Shown here in pieces: positions 12,601 to 24,967 of a stretch of 64,000 nt of DNA. The notes beneath the pieces were generated by a model. The model had not been told where the DNA came from. It did not search any database and saw only the letters and a list, made by a program, of their open reading frames with translations. The DNA is taken from positions 868,001 to 932,000 of the forward strand of contig JAHLEZ010000003.1 in NCBI GenBank assembly GCA_020726505.1, in the 5' to 3' direction. The DNA is from Leptodontidium sp. MPI-SDFR-AT-0119. Its lineage: Eukaryota > Ascomycota > Leotiomycetes > Helotiales > Leptodontidiaceae. Made by a program: the position numbers and the translations under genes. Position 1 is the stretch's first letter, and every line of letters begins with the position of its first letter.

Positions 12601-15600
12601 ACAGACAGCCAGCCAGCCAGGTGATAGGGCCTCTCTACCTAGGTAGCGGTGTGCCTCACAGCAGTAAGAAGCATGAGCAAGGACAGCACAGCACAGCACA
12701 GCGTACCTTGGTTGGTAGATATAAATCTCAATGCAAGGTACTCTCCTCCAGGTATTACTGCTGCAATGTACTCAACTGCCACACCACATACCTAGCATAA
12801 CGCAGACTTACGCAACGCACCCTCTTTCTTGACCCGTTAAACTAACCTTCCCCTTCTCTTTTCAAAACTGCGCCGTCTTCCCACGGCTTCGGTACCTAAC
12901 GCGCTTAACGTGAACCCCTGGAGCAGAACTGGCAGGTGGTTGGTGCAATCTCACCCACCACCAGCACCAGCAACCACACCAAAAAAACTCGTCCGTCTCT
13001 CGGTTTCGCAAGAACCGTTCTCCCGTCCTTGCCGGGTTCGAGAAAGTCTCATTTCTAGCTGCAGACAGCTCGAACGGCGGCCCGCAGCGAGCAGCGAAGA
13101 CGAAGAGAGAGCGAGAAAGCTGCCTGCCTGAGCGAGAGCCACAAGTAGTCCACATGTAGTGCCTTCGGAACTTCGTAACGGCAAGGGGCAGAAGCAGATG
13201 GGAAGAAGCAGATACGAACGACTGGATGATCTTGATCTTAGACTGGGACTTAGACACGAGTTCCGTGGTTTGCGTGTGCAAGTGTGGTGGACGTCGTGCT
13301 GCTCACGATGTTGTAATTTTCCCTTTGGGAATCAAGTAAAACGTGCGTGTAAATGCGAGCTGTCATTTCCTCTTCCTCGTCCCCTTCCTTCCCTTCCCTT
13401 TTCTAACACTGGGAAAGTACAAGACATCCCTGGGTGAATCCCCAATATTGTATGTAACAAGGCGTTGAACGAAACGAAATCCTACGGTATCACTCGCTCT
13501 TTGCAATCCTTCTAATTCTAGGCTCGATCCGCCGAACGTCTTTGGAAGGAGGCGATGAGCAGTAAATAATGTCCCATTTTGGATGAATACGTCTGGCTGG
13601 CATGCTCTTGTGAGCTTCCGCTTCGAGGCTACAGCTTCCGTGTTCTGAGGTTGGGTACAGAATACGCAACTTCACAGCCAATGTGCGTGCCAGTACTTTG
13701 TCCAATCCAGCAGCTGCAAAGATGATCAAAAGAAAACAATGAGCCCATAATGCCCTCCGAATACCTTCTAAATAGCGCCCACCTGCCCAATGAGAATTCT
13801 GCATCTGCAAGAAAAAATTATTGTTCCGCTGTCGTCCTTTCTTGGTCTTTTCTCCCTGAGCTGCCTGCGTATGTGTCCTTGTCTCTCGTCCATACCCGTC
13901 CAGACGGACCAGCGGTTTCCACCTGCATGCTGGCCGCATGCAGACATATGCAAGTATGCAGTAGCATTCGACGCCTCATCAATCAAAGCAGCGATTTCTT
14001 TGGATGCGAAGATAGCGAGCAAGGGACGGCTCCTCCGCGGCGCACAGAAGATTGGAGATCCTCAATCACATCACAAATGAAGCTTAGATGCAGCTGCTGC
14101 TGCTGCGCTGCGCTCCGGGCAGTGAGAGAACACTGGCGGGGGGAAGAGAAGAAGTGGAGATGCCTTGAACTTCTAGAGTTGTGCAGGCAGGGTGTGCTGA
14201 GTGTGTTGCCCTGGCCCGTTGAAAAGCCTCACTGTGGTTGAAGACCGAATTGGCAAATCAGAAGCCAGTGCCTAGAATGCCCCTGCCTGTCACTTCAATA
14301 ACGACATCGACCCTTGACCTAGCCCCAGAAACCCGTTGACATCTGAAAACGAGGTGACGATTTTTCGGTCGTGTTGAAATTACCAGAGAGTTCAATTGAC
14401 ACCGTTCATCCATCAATCACTGACATCGCAGATGGCTGGACTGTTGCCACCGCATTTACGCATCATCGCTCTTTGACACTGGGGAAGAAGAAGATTGGCA
14501 GCCGCACGTACGTTGGTGGCTGGAAGAGTGGACTTGCTTAGATGAGATGAGGTGGTCGCTGCTTTGCTCTGCTCTCCAGTCTGTTCATTTTCCCGGCATC
14601 ATGGGAAGCTCCACCCACACCTCGTCGTCGTCGTCGAATCTCCTCTCTCACAGCTTTTCCCCACTGAAGGAAGGCAGACCCGGCTTCATAAAAGACAGGC
14701 ATGACCTAGTCTGGAAGGAGGTCCATGAGAACAAAACCTTGGCAGCTCGGCCAAGGATGGATGAGCAGCCTCTGACGGTCCGACGGTGATACTGATGTCT
14801 TAGATGGGCACTTTTGAGTTTGAGTCAGTTCCTGACGAATGTGGATATGTTTCTGGCCGAGTTCCTGGCGCGAATAATGATAATGGATACCTGGGTACTT
14901 GTGAAGGGCATCCCACGCATCCCACTTCGTCAACAGTGTTTCTTAAACTCAAAGTCTCACGATCCATGCTTTGCTAAGAGGTCAAGATCAACATGATGCG
15001 TGAGGCCTTTTTAGAGCAAGTGGAGAGATGGAGTTGACCGAGCTAGCTGGTCCTGGAAAGTATATGAGCAGATATGAAAGCGGGTTCGGCGGATGCTGCG
15101 CTGCATACAGACGCACTGGATAAATCGTTTGGAAACCTCTGGAACCTTTCTCGGTCTGATGAAGTTGAACAGCTGGTACCGACAGAACTCCCCAGTCAGC
15201 TGCAGGAAGCTCAAGATGGTTCGGCCTGCATGCCAGGTTGGTCCTCGACGACATCTCGTACTCGCATGGAAGAACAAATTTATCTTTATTAATACACAGA
15301 TTTATGACGTCGATCTTGCCATATTTTCCCTCATGCAAAGTGGAAAGCTGGTCGCCGACTTCTCGTGTCGAAACTCGAAAGAATCCATCCCGTTTTACCA
15401 GCCGACTCAACGTCCATCATGTGAAGTCGATCGTCCTAATGCAGCAATAATGAAGCTGCAATATTGACACTTCGAGACTGGCTACGCCGCGCTAATGTTG
15501 CGAACATATTACTGTACTTCAACCAAACCGAGCAACAGCCACGAGGAAACCTCGCAACTTCATCGGTCTTCCTCGGTATCATCCTCCGCCCCTTTCCTTT

Positions 15601-18342
15601 CCACTCAAAACTCCCAGTCCTGACTTGTGATATCTGAAAACAACTTACGGCTCCCGCCGCCGGGCAATCGTTGAAACGCTCATTGCCTCACCACAGTGAA
15701 AACACCACCAAATTCTTCCACTCATAATGACCATCACATATTGTCACCAGCCATCAATCCAACCACCATCACAATATTCAAAACAAACTTCTGGATCCCA
15801 TGCGAAGTTCCAGCCATCTGCACTCCTTTCCAACCACCAATGACTAGTCACCAACAGCTTTGACACAGCCTATTCATGACCCCCTGATAATCCTCCGGAA
15901 TCGAGAAAACTCCATCGATGATCGATCTGAGCTCTCAGACGTTTGTTTCTTTTTTCCGTGACGCCAGAGACCAAAGACCCGACCAAACCCAGCCTTCCGG
16001 CCCCTCGCCCATCATGTCTCCCCGCTCGGCCCAAATCGTCTGACCTTAAGATCTTATCGAACCACTGACAACGATGTTCCTGGAACTCAGCTGTCGCTGA
16101 AGAAAATCCGACGATCTGATCCGATGGATCTCAAACCGGATGACAGGTCAGATCATCCATCCAACCACCGCCCAAGCCCAAAGACAGGAGCCTCATCCAC
16201 TTGCACTTCCGACACATCAAAGCACCAAGTACCGAGACCTGGGCGTTATCACCAGGATGCGATATTCACCAGCCATTTTCCTTGAGTTTTTCCTTCTCCT
16301 GTGGCTGGAAATTCGTCGGGCCCAGGAGTATCACCACTTTTCCTTTGCTGTGATCCAACAACACCAACCCCTAATCCCAACACCGCTCATCCGGAGATCC
16401 CACATAGCCAAGCCCAAACTCCAGAGAAAACAAACCATCTGTGCATCCGAGTAAAAATAACCTTAACTTATGTGTTAACGCGAATCGGTATACTGACGGC
16501 CGAATCTTTCGGGTTTGGATTTTTCGTCATGGTCTGGGCATCAATGCATAAGTCGCCCTTCCCCTTAGTCATTGCAGCGAAGAAAAAAAGGACAGAAACT
16601 GTTCGTCCCAACCCACTAAAAACCCAGCCTAAATTTCACATGTTGCTTTTCTCCTGTCGTGCAACACACCGTCTGTCATTTCTGCCGCTGCCATGGACGC
16701 ACACCTGCAGTGGAAATAATTGTCAAACGCCTCCAATTCAGCCAAAAGCCCGCCGCTTGGTACGCGAACCTTCCTGCATTTGCTGGTAACGAGCAAGAGT
16801 TATCTTTAGAACATCCAGGCTTTTCTGAAAAATAACAATGCAGGATCATACCGTACATGTTGCTTGAAAGTTTGCATATCCAAACGACGGAGAGATGCTG
16901 CTGGTCTCTGCCACGACCTCCTTGCAGTAGCTTCACCTTCGTCTCTTTCTTCTCACCACAAGAGCCACGGGGAAAAAATCTAGCTTCCGTCACTAAGCCT
17001 TCGTGCAGCTCTGAAACATCTCCCTTCGTTTCTCCTCCTCTGTCTCGAACTTGCTCCTAGCCGTTGCTTAGCTCTTGAGATGCAACTACCGAAACTCTGT
17101 CATGGAAACACCTCGGGACTTGTGAATAATCCAAGAGGATTGAAACCATGCCTCTCTCTCATGCTTCTTTGAACTCCGAAAATAAACCTCGGTGTCAACC
17201 GCGATCGTCGCTGTTATTCACAGGTCAGACAGACACGAAGTGAACACAAGCTAAAACTTTGAAAGTGCACTTCTGCGAAAACCACAGCTCAACCAACACA
17301 ACCTTTCTCGGCAGGATAACGATAACGCGTCCTGGAGAGATCGGCGCCAGTGGGAGAATAATGACAATGGTGAGACAACGGAATGAAGTGCGGGAATCGA
17401 GAAACAGTCGCGTCTTTTCGGGTCACTCCAGTGAATCTGGACACCAAGACGTCCTCAAGATGCCGTCAAGACATGCAATTCGTTCAGAGAAATGGTTCAT
17501 TTTCCAGTAGCACTAGCTCGTGTTTCGTGTCTATCACAACAAACTCAGTATCTAATGATCTCGTATTTACACTTCAACAAATAGGTGGCTCGATAGTTTG
17601 CACTAGCAAATATCTAGCGCCAATAGAGACAAGATGACGACTGAGGAATAACTCATCGCGAGTTCGATTCCTCACCGCTGGCAGGTAAAGAGTGCAGAGG
17701 GAAAGAGATAGGAGCTTGAAGGTCTAGCTGAGATGCATACGTGATGGAAATCCAAGGCTTTGGCGAAGCTGCGAGTCCAGGGGATACTGAATGAATTGAA
17801 TAGGGAAATGAGACCAAGGAGAAGTTGGAAAGTCTCCAGCTTCAGTGATCGTGACCTTGAACAACAAACAAGCCATACTTGGCCTAATTAAGCCTAGCGC
17901 GCCGATCTTCTAGGTCGAACTTCTTCTCATCCTCCTAATGGCATCTAGATGATAATGTACACACCTTTTCACTGTAATATTTTGATCTTTACAAGTTAAC
18001 ATAGGTCTGGTTCTTTACTGCTACATCTCATATTATATTTGGAAAGGTATTGATAACAAAGTGCTTTTTCGGTGTCCCCTCCCATTTACTCTGCGGTCAT
18101 TGTCTCTTCTTGTCCTCGGAAAGTAAGCACTGCTTGTCATAGGGCTTCAGAAGTCTAGCCAAACGTCATACTTCTCTCATATATTCTGCAATTTGCTATT
18201 TATTTTCATTTCTACAAATAAAACTCGTTTTACTGATATAGACTGGCACAACTCGGTCTTGGCAGCCAAGCTCTTTCAGGAATAGTGGGGTAGTTGCCCG
18301 GCCTCAACTCCGGGATAGGTTCACCGTAACAGCAGAACAGAG
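9625..18342. other. Gene-poor stretch of about 8.7 kb
   Basis: No protein gene could be assembled on either strand. Reading frames stay under about 190 codons, show no family motifs, and do not join through good splice sites. The sequence contains many pyrimidine-rich runs, simple repeats (for example CGTCGTCGTCGTCG near 14625 and CTTGC repeats near 12160) and CCTAGGTAG palindromes near 11060 and 12640. It may hold long leaders, non-coding transcripts or regulatory DNA for the flanking genes. A spliced gene with very short exons cannot be excluded by eye. Confidence 0.45.
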
Positions 18343-20042
18343 ATGCCAGGACGAGTCAATAAACGCATCCTCTTTATTAACATTGCCCAGATATCGCGAG
18401 TATTTCGACGATCGTATTCTACCGCAAATTCCAGCAATATGGCATCCCCCAAGAAAGTCTCTGCAGCTGTCGCCAAAGTAAACGACTTCCTCGACTTCGT
18501 GAATTCCTCCCCCACCCGTAAATATACTCCTCCTTGACCCCTCTGCCCTGAGATATTGTCCCATTTCAGTATTCTGATACCTTGATAGCCTACCATGCGG
18601 TCCATTCTGCTATCAAGCGCCTCGCAGCTGCCGGCTTCACTGAAATCAGAGAGCGCGACAGCTGGTCCTCCACCCTCCGACCAGGCGGGAAGTTCTACCT
18701 CACACGAAATGGATCGTCGATAGTTGCCTTCTCGATCGGTCATAAATGGAAGCCAGGAAACCCCATTGCCATGATTGGCGCACATACCGATTCGTGTTGC
18801 CTGCGACTCAAGCCTGTGAGCAAGAAGACTGGCGCCGGGTTCATGCAAGTGGGCGTTGAGACGTATGGAGGGGGCATCTGGCACACTTGGTTCGACAGAG
18901 ACTTGAGCATTGCTGGGAGAGCGATGGTTAAAGATGGGAAGGGGAACTATGTGCAGAAGCTGGTGAAGGTAGAGAGGCCGATTTTGAGAATCCCAACACT
19001 AGCTATCCATCTGGACCGCAGTACGAGTTTCGACCCAAACAAAGAGACGGAGTTGTTCCCAATCGCTGGGCTTGTAGCTGCAGAATTGAACCGCACAGGA
19101 AAGAAAGAGCAGGCAGAGGACGACACAGAAGCGGAGGGTGATTTCAAGCCGTTGAAGCTGATGACTGAGAGACACCATCCATACGTTCTTGAGATTATTG
19201 CGGAACATGCAGGTGTGGGGGTGGAGGATATTGTTGATTTCGAGATGGTTCTCTACGACACGCAGAAGGCTTGCATAGGAGGCATCAACAACGAGCTGAT
19301 CTTCTCAGCAAGACTGGACAACCTTGGGATGACTTATTGTGCCGTTCAAGGTCTAATCGAGTCCCTCTCCTCGCCATCTGCTCTTGACAATGAGTCGTGC
19401 ATTCGTTTAACGACATGCTTCGATCACGAAGAGATAGGTAGTACATCCGCACAGGGAGCAGCTTCCAACCTGCTGCCCGCTGTCCTTCGACGTCTCTCAG
19501 TTCTCCCAGGAAACCAAGATTCCATTTCTGATAACTCCTACGAGCAAATCCGCGAGCATGATTCAGAGCTCGCAACTGCCTACGAACAAACTCTCGCTAC
19601 GTCCTTCCTTATCTCCGCAGATATGGCCCACAGCGTCAACCCTAACTACAGCCATAAGTACGAGTCCGACCACCGTCCAGAGATGAATAAGGGCACCGTC
19701 ATCAAGATCAACGCCAACCAGCGCTACGCGACCAACTCTCCAGGCATTGTACTCATCCAAGAAGTTGCTCGTCGTGCCAAGCCCTCTGCAGACTCAACCT
19801 CGAGCTCTGGTGTTCCGTTACAGTTGTTTGTTGTGAGGAATGATTCGAGTTGCGGTAGCACAATCGGTCCGATGCTGAGTGCAGCGACGGGTGTGCGGAC
19901 ATTGGACCTGGGAAACGCACAATTGAGTATGCACAGTATTCGAGAGACTGGCGGTGTTTATGATGTCGAGCATGGAGTGAGACTCTTCGAGAGCTTCTTT
20001 GAGAATTTTGGGGAGTTAGAGGAGCGAATCTTGGTTGATTAG
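18343..20042 (+). CDS. APE4: Aspartyl aminopeptidase, peptidase family M18
   Basis: Exons 18343-18517 and 18589-20042 give 542 residues. The intron (18518-18588) ends at TAG just before CCTACCATG, joining NSSPT to PYHAVHSAIKRL as in other M18 enzymes; the nearer CAG acceptor at 18569 would give an immediate stop. The enzyme is a zinc-dependent, multimeric peptidase removing N-terminal Asp/Glu. Metal and catalytic motifs are all present: GAHTDS near residue 122-127, DHEEIGS near 337-343, SADMAHSVNPN near 405 and MHSIRE near 512. Two in-frame starts exist. The first, at 18343, adds a 32-residue basic, hydroxylated extension (KRILFINIAQISRVFRRSYS) that resembles a mitochondrial presequence. The second, at 18439 (MASPKK), gives the usual cytosolic/vacuolar form of 510 residues. 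Confidence 0.95.
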
Positions 20043-20708
20043 GTATTTGGGTGAAGGAGGACGACGTGATCTGAAAGAATTTGTCTTTGTCTTCGGAGAC
20101 TGGCTGTCGCTGTTGGAACCGAGTCCTGGCTCCAGCCAGAATCATGCCTGCATGAGAATATGTTCTTGGTCTATATTCTCGTAGGATATTAGGGGGCGTT
20201 AGGTATCATGGCTCTCACCTACCAACTCCAAATAGTTATTGAAGACTTCAATTATCGCTCTCTAGTTCTGCGACTATCCATACTGTCTATTTTGCATTTA
20301 CTCAATTCGCAGGTACAAAATATTCACTAAGGCTTACAGCATATGTAATAGAAACATCAACGCTGAGGGTCATCGTTTGAAAGTTCAGCGAGCTCAGGAC
20401 GAAATTAAAGATTTGCAGTAGGCATTGAGAGGTTCTTCCCATCTTGGATCCTCAAGTTTCTTCCTATTTTTGGGATTCAACGCCTAATCGGCTGTACTTA
20501 TTCTGCGTCGTTTTCTTCGGACGGCAAGGTGTGGGACGGAGGACAGCATCCCATCTCAATCAGCCCATGGTTCGCATCCAATTGTTCAGGATGATTTGCC
20601 TCGTTGAAACTAATGTACATAATCTAACCTGGCTCCTCTTTTTCCGTTCCCTGTGCTTCAATTTCCCTTGGCTCTTATCGTCCAGATATATTCTTCCTTC
20701 CCACCACC
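20043..20708. other. Intergenic between convergent genes
   Basis: Presumed 3' UTRs of the aminopeptidase and the minus-strand gene ending at 20709. No gene is recognised. Confidence 0.5.
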
Positions 20709-22052
20709 TTACTCATACATGAGCTGGTCAACGCCCATCTCATACCTCTCTGCTCCGTATGGATCGAATACATCCTCTCTATTCACCTCCCCTCCAAACC
20801 TTCGCATAGCATCGCAGGGCGGGAAGCTGTCACCCCAAAAATGTTCCATCAAGCCCCAATTGATCGCATCGCCCCCGATCTTCTCCCGCACCGTGTTCAC
20901 CCACGTAACATGCCAGCTCATCAAATTCGTCGAAACACAACTCGTAAAGTCTTCCTCCATATACAGCGCTAGGATAGTCGTCCACGCCGCCGTCAATCGT
21001 CTGAAGAACTGCGGGTTTCTCCTCCCGTCCTCGAGATAGTCTCCCAAGACAGGACCTCCAATATCCATACCACCGCTGAATCCTTGGCAGTACCCAACCA
21101 GCAGAGCAAGAGTTTGATCAGAATGCTTTGCGATCTGGGTGACATCCCCTTGGCAAAACGCGCCCACTGCCATGTAATCCGTCACCACTTCTTGGACATC
21201 CTGCATCAGCTCCGCCAATTCCTCCACGCACTCCACAGTGAACTATTCTTCCTCCTCGTGGGGATACGTGTGTTTGAACCCTCTAGGATGAGTAACGCCA
21301 TGTTCTTTTCCATGTTCTTGGTTGGTCCTCCAAGAATTCACGCGCTCTTCGAAGCCTCGATCAGTGAACGGTGTCATGGCATCCAAGTGGATTGCCAAGG
21401 GGGTGAGCCATTCGATGACCCAAGTAGCATATTTCATCTCCGCCTTCTGTATCACTCTCTTAGTGCCTAGTCGGATACGGGAGGTGTAGTACTCGATGGC
21501 CTCTTCGTCGTTGTACTCGAAGAATCTCGACTCTGGATCGGTTGTGATCTCGTCTGGTGATGGGTTGGCCGCCTGGGTTGCTGTTTCGTCCTCGAAAATA
21601 GTAATTTCCGGCTTCTTGATAGACTTCTTCTTTGTTGTCTTGGGACTAGGTTTGTAGGTGATGATATCGGTACTGTTGTTGCTGATGTAGGTTTTCTTTG
21701 AGACGGGCTTTTTGACCTGAGGAGCGCTCTTGAATGCAAGAGGGCTGCTCATTCTCAGCGGTTGGAAGTTGTGGACCAACTCGGCCATGCTGAGTATTGA
21801 TCCGGTATAAGGAGATTTCATCTGTCGTTGTTTGGTTGTTGAGATTGGCGATGTAGGAGGTCGAGTACGTTGTCTCTTGTTGTTTGAAATAGGCTCTTCG
21901 TCCAAAGACGAGTTCTGTCTCTTAGGTCTTTTGCCGTCATTTTTGGCTGGAAGAGATGGCGCCATTGTCGAATTGAGAGGTTGAGTGACGCAGGACTTCT
22001 CGTTTGATACAAGCTCTGCCTCCTGGACAGAGCTGATTTTTCGCTTGCTCAT
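20709..22052 (-). CDS. Unrecognised basic/helical protein, probably two exons
   Basis: One reading frame runs from the ATG at 22052 to 20709, interrupted by a single in-frame TAG at 21243-21245. The sequence is protein-like on both sides in the same frame. A 54-nt segment from GTTACT (21296) to this TAG (21243) starts with GT, ends with AG, is in phase 0 and would remove the stop as an intron. The product would then be 429 residues. The N-terminal 130 residues are basic and serine/proline/lysine-rich with nuclear-localisation-like KRPKRQ and KKKSIKK patches. The rest is helical with many aromatic residues (ATWVIEWLTPLAIHLDAM, FFRRLTAAWTTILALYMEEDF). I do not recognise the family. The alternative is a nonsense-mutated gene, because the donor GTTACT is weak. 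Confidence 0.6.
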
Positions 22053-23580
22053 TTTATCGGATGAGTTGCGAGGTGTGATGGTTGGGTTGATGGTTCTTGT
22101 TCTGACGTTGATGTTGACAAAGCGATTGTTGATGTCTGTTGAATTTGCGTCTGATTGAAGCTTGACTTTGAGTTGGGGCAGTTTTTATGTTTGAGATGCC
22201 GATTAATGTAGGCGTTCTGATTTTGTACCTTGCAGCTTAGTATTGTACTTCGCTTGGTGTTGTCGTGTGGGTATGTGATGTGCGTGAATTGTTTGAAGAT
22301 GAAGAATTAAGCGAGGTGGGAATTTTCGAGAATAAAAAATTAAATTGCGAGACTATATATCTGGAAATTAGTGCGTCCAGTCCAAATCACAATTATCTAG
22401 TTTACTACGCTTTGTGGGTGACTCTAAATCCCGTGGTTTAGATGTCCGTCATAATGAGGTCAATCGACGGTTCGTCCACACCTTAGCCTACCAAAGATAC
22501 TGGGTCCAGTACTAGATGCACCTGATCAACTCCCACATTACATTTAGACCCATAATAGCCGAAAACTAGTTTCTACTGTATTAAATTGTCTTGTGATACA
22601 GTTAGACGGTATCTAGCCGAATGTTGTCATCGCTAGAGTCAAGACCTGTTTGGGCGGCGCTCAGCATTCAACGTTAGAGGATTTGTTCGTCTAGTCGCGA
22701 AGAACCTCAGTAATTTTTTATTGGATACTGTTAAAATGTAGGTATTTGATGCATCTCTCGAGTTCAATGGTTTCACAGGAGTCATCTTTGCTGTTCTCGA
22801 GCTGGTTTGCGGTGTCTCTGGCGCACTCATCCTGCTATGTTAGTCTTTGCATATGAAATCCTAAGAATCTATCGCAAAGTCGCCGTATATCCTTAGTATT
22901 TCAATTGAAAAGCCACTCGTGAATTCATACTCACTACGGTTCCGATCAAACGGAGCTGAATAGGGACCTGCTCGCTTAAATCTCCCGGTCACCTCTGGCC
23001 CACAACAAAGAGCATTTCTATGTCGGGTCTAGAATCATCGGCTTTACAGCTGACTCAATGCTGTCGGTAGGAACGCCGATGAGCTTGCAACGGGGTTGGA
23101 TGGTAACGAAATGGAGACGTGGGTTCGGTTGGCGATGTCAATAGTCCCAAAATCTGATGAAGAGTTGGACAAATACATGAAAATACGTGCTTTATCCTCT
23201 GTTTTGTCAAGGAAATCTAGCTAAAATTTAATTAAGGCTATTCGGTCATGGGAGCAAGGAACTGCAAGGTTTCGCTAACTCACTGATGCCATTCACAGCA
23301 TGAGTGTACCCGGTCAAAACATGTTCAATCTAGAACAGAATCTGTTTTGCGATTTCTTCCCTGAAGCTTTTTTATCCATTCGTCAAACAACATGTTGAAT
23401 ATCAACAACCCACATCCTCTGGCCTCCAACCACCTCCTTACTTATCGAGACCGCAACAAGTTGTACAGTCTCGCACATGCCCGTAAGTCTATCTCCCTGC
23501 AAATATCCATGGTTCCTTCCGAGATGATATTGCAGCCACTCGGTGTCTGTCACGGGGAGGTCCCGTTGGGACATTTCCCT
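22053..23580. other. Intergenic, AT-rich
   Basis: About 1.5 kb with no recognised gene. The AT content rises after 22200. Short open frames, such as 22639-22830 and 23383-23574 on the minus strand, have no homology that I recognise. The segment separates the unknown gene from the HET pseudogene and may contain degraded sequence. Confidence 0.45.
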
Positions 23581-24967
23581 TTAATGTGATGAGCAAAGAC
23601 AAACAGGGTTGAAGCCATCGTCAAATCCAAGCTTGATTACCATGTATCTACTTTTGTCGGCTGACTCATACCAAATTCGGCCTGCTGTACCACGATCTCC
23701 TACTTTCAATTTAAGAAACCGTTCTCTGTCATCCCATACATTTCGTGATAGTACCTCAGTTCTGTAGACAAGTTGACAGCTGCCTGATGCAACGTTCTGC
23801 GACCCTGTTGCTAGCATGATCGTGGGGGGGCAATGTTCGAATCCAAAAGCCATACATTCGATCTGGCTGAGGAGAAATTCCCCAGACTCGTTGCCGAACG
23901 TACGTTTGCCGTAGGTGAATCAGCGGGAAATTACTGAGCTCGAAGGTTTTGAGGTCCATTCCATCCAGAGATTGGTTCCTTTCTGGTAAAAGTCTGAGAT
24001 AGATGCCTATCCGGCTATCATATATGTCATCCCTTTCGCAGTCGAGTGCCACAAAATATGTATCCATCGCCCAAGGCATGAAAGCTAGTGTTATAGATAG
24101 CCCGAAGTTGGTGACAGAGTATGGAACTTCGCTGAGCTTGTTGATGGAAGGGATAATATCGTGCGAATGTTGAAAGCTGGCAGGAGATTTTGCCAACAAC
24201 CCTCGGTATCCCTCCTTTTTTATGGTCCTAGCAAACAGAGAGTGGTCATTCGAATGTTTCATGATTTCTTCCCGCAATCTGGTGAATGCTCTTTCTCCTT
24301 CTCCGTACAACATTGGCATATTGACACCGAAGATTCCAAGAAGGCTGTATGCAATGTCTTCTGTCCTTGTCGTAGTTCGCTTGGAAACCCAAGACATTCT
24401 TTGTGCAACACTGAACGATTCTGGGTCCGCTCCACCTTCAAGCATCTTGTGATGTATGCCTGTGATCGCCGGGATTAGATCAATCAAGGTTTGTTTTGAT
24501 CCGAGAAACTTCCATTCCGAATTGTAGAACTTCACAACAGAAGGCGCAATGAGCTCTTACAGCGTCCACCCTCTTGTCCACCACGAACTATGACCGAACT
24601 GGGAAGTATTCAGTGCATCTAAATCCTGAGCATCGACTTCAGATTCCTCGACATCGGAAAGATAAACAAAACAGACTCTTGCATCTTGATACCATCGATA
24701 CATTGAGTTGATGGCTTCAGTCAGCTCTGCACTGCTGGCTTTGTCGATACAGCAGGTATCGATCCAAGTGAACTGCAAATCGTGCTTGATTGCCTCACGG
24801 CAGCACATATCTATCTTGCTGTACCCAGATTTACCCGTCGCTCTGTCGCCATTCATATCCTGAAGAGACACCTCATCATCCTGCCACCGGTGTGAAAGGA
24901 TTGCATAAGCTGGGCATGGCCCGAGGAATTCTTCAAACTCAAACGTGGTTGCGTTTAGTAGGCGCAT
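23581..24967 (-). pseudogene. HET-domain (heterokaryon incompatibility) gene, broken
   Basis: The start MRLLNATTFEFEEF at 24967 and the HET signatures AYAILSHRW, FTWIDTCCIDK, SMYRWYQDA and SWWTRGWTL are clear. Codon 137 (24559-24557) is TAA where the family almost always has CAA in RGWTLQELIAPS. The same frame continues after the stop with ELIAPSVVKFYNSEW and then the usual LAQRMSWVSKR-like and EDIAYSLLGIFGVNMPMLYGEGE segments. A second lesion follows: after YGFWIRTLPP (near 23824-23830, a run of seven G on the plus strand) the homologous-looking sequence switches by one base into another frame, ending at 23581. Intact HET proteins trigger cell death after non-self fusion. Here only the N-terminal 136 residues could be translated. 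CAA to TAA is a CpA-to-TpA change, the signature of repeat-induced point mutation. Confidence 0.85.

Noticed and set aside
12387..12800. 137-codon open frame in the gene-poor stretch
   Set aside because: There is no family motif, composition resembles the flanks, and no good splice partner was found.
17580..17690. tRNA-like GAGTTCGATTCCTC sequence
   Set aside because: The T-stem does not pair properly and no matching acceptor stem or A-box was found.
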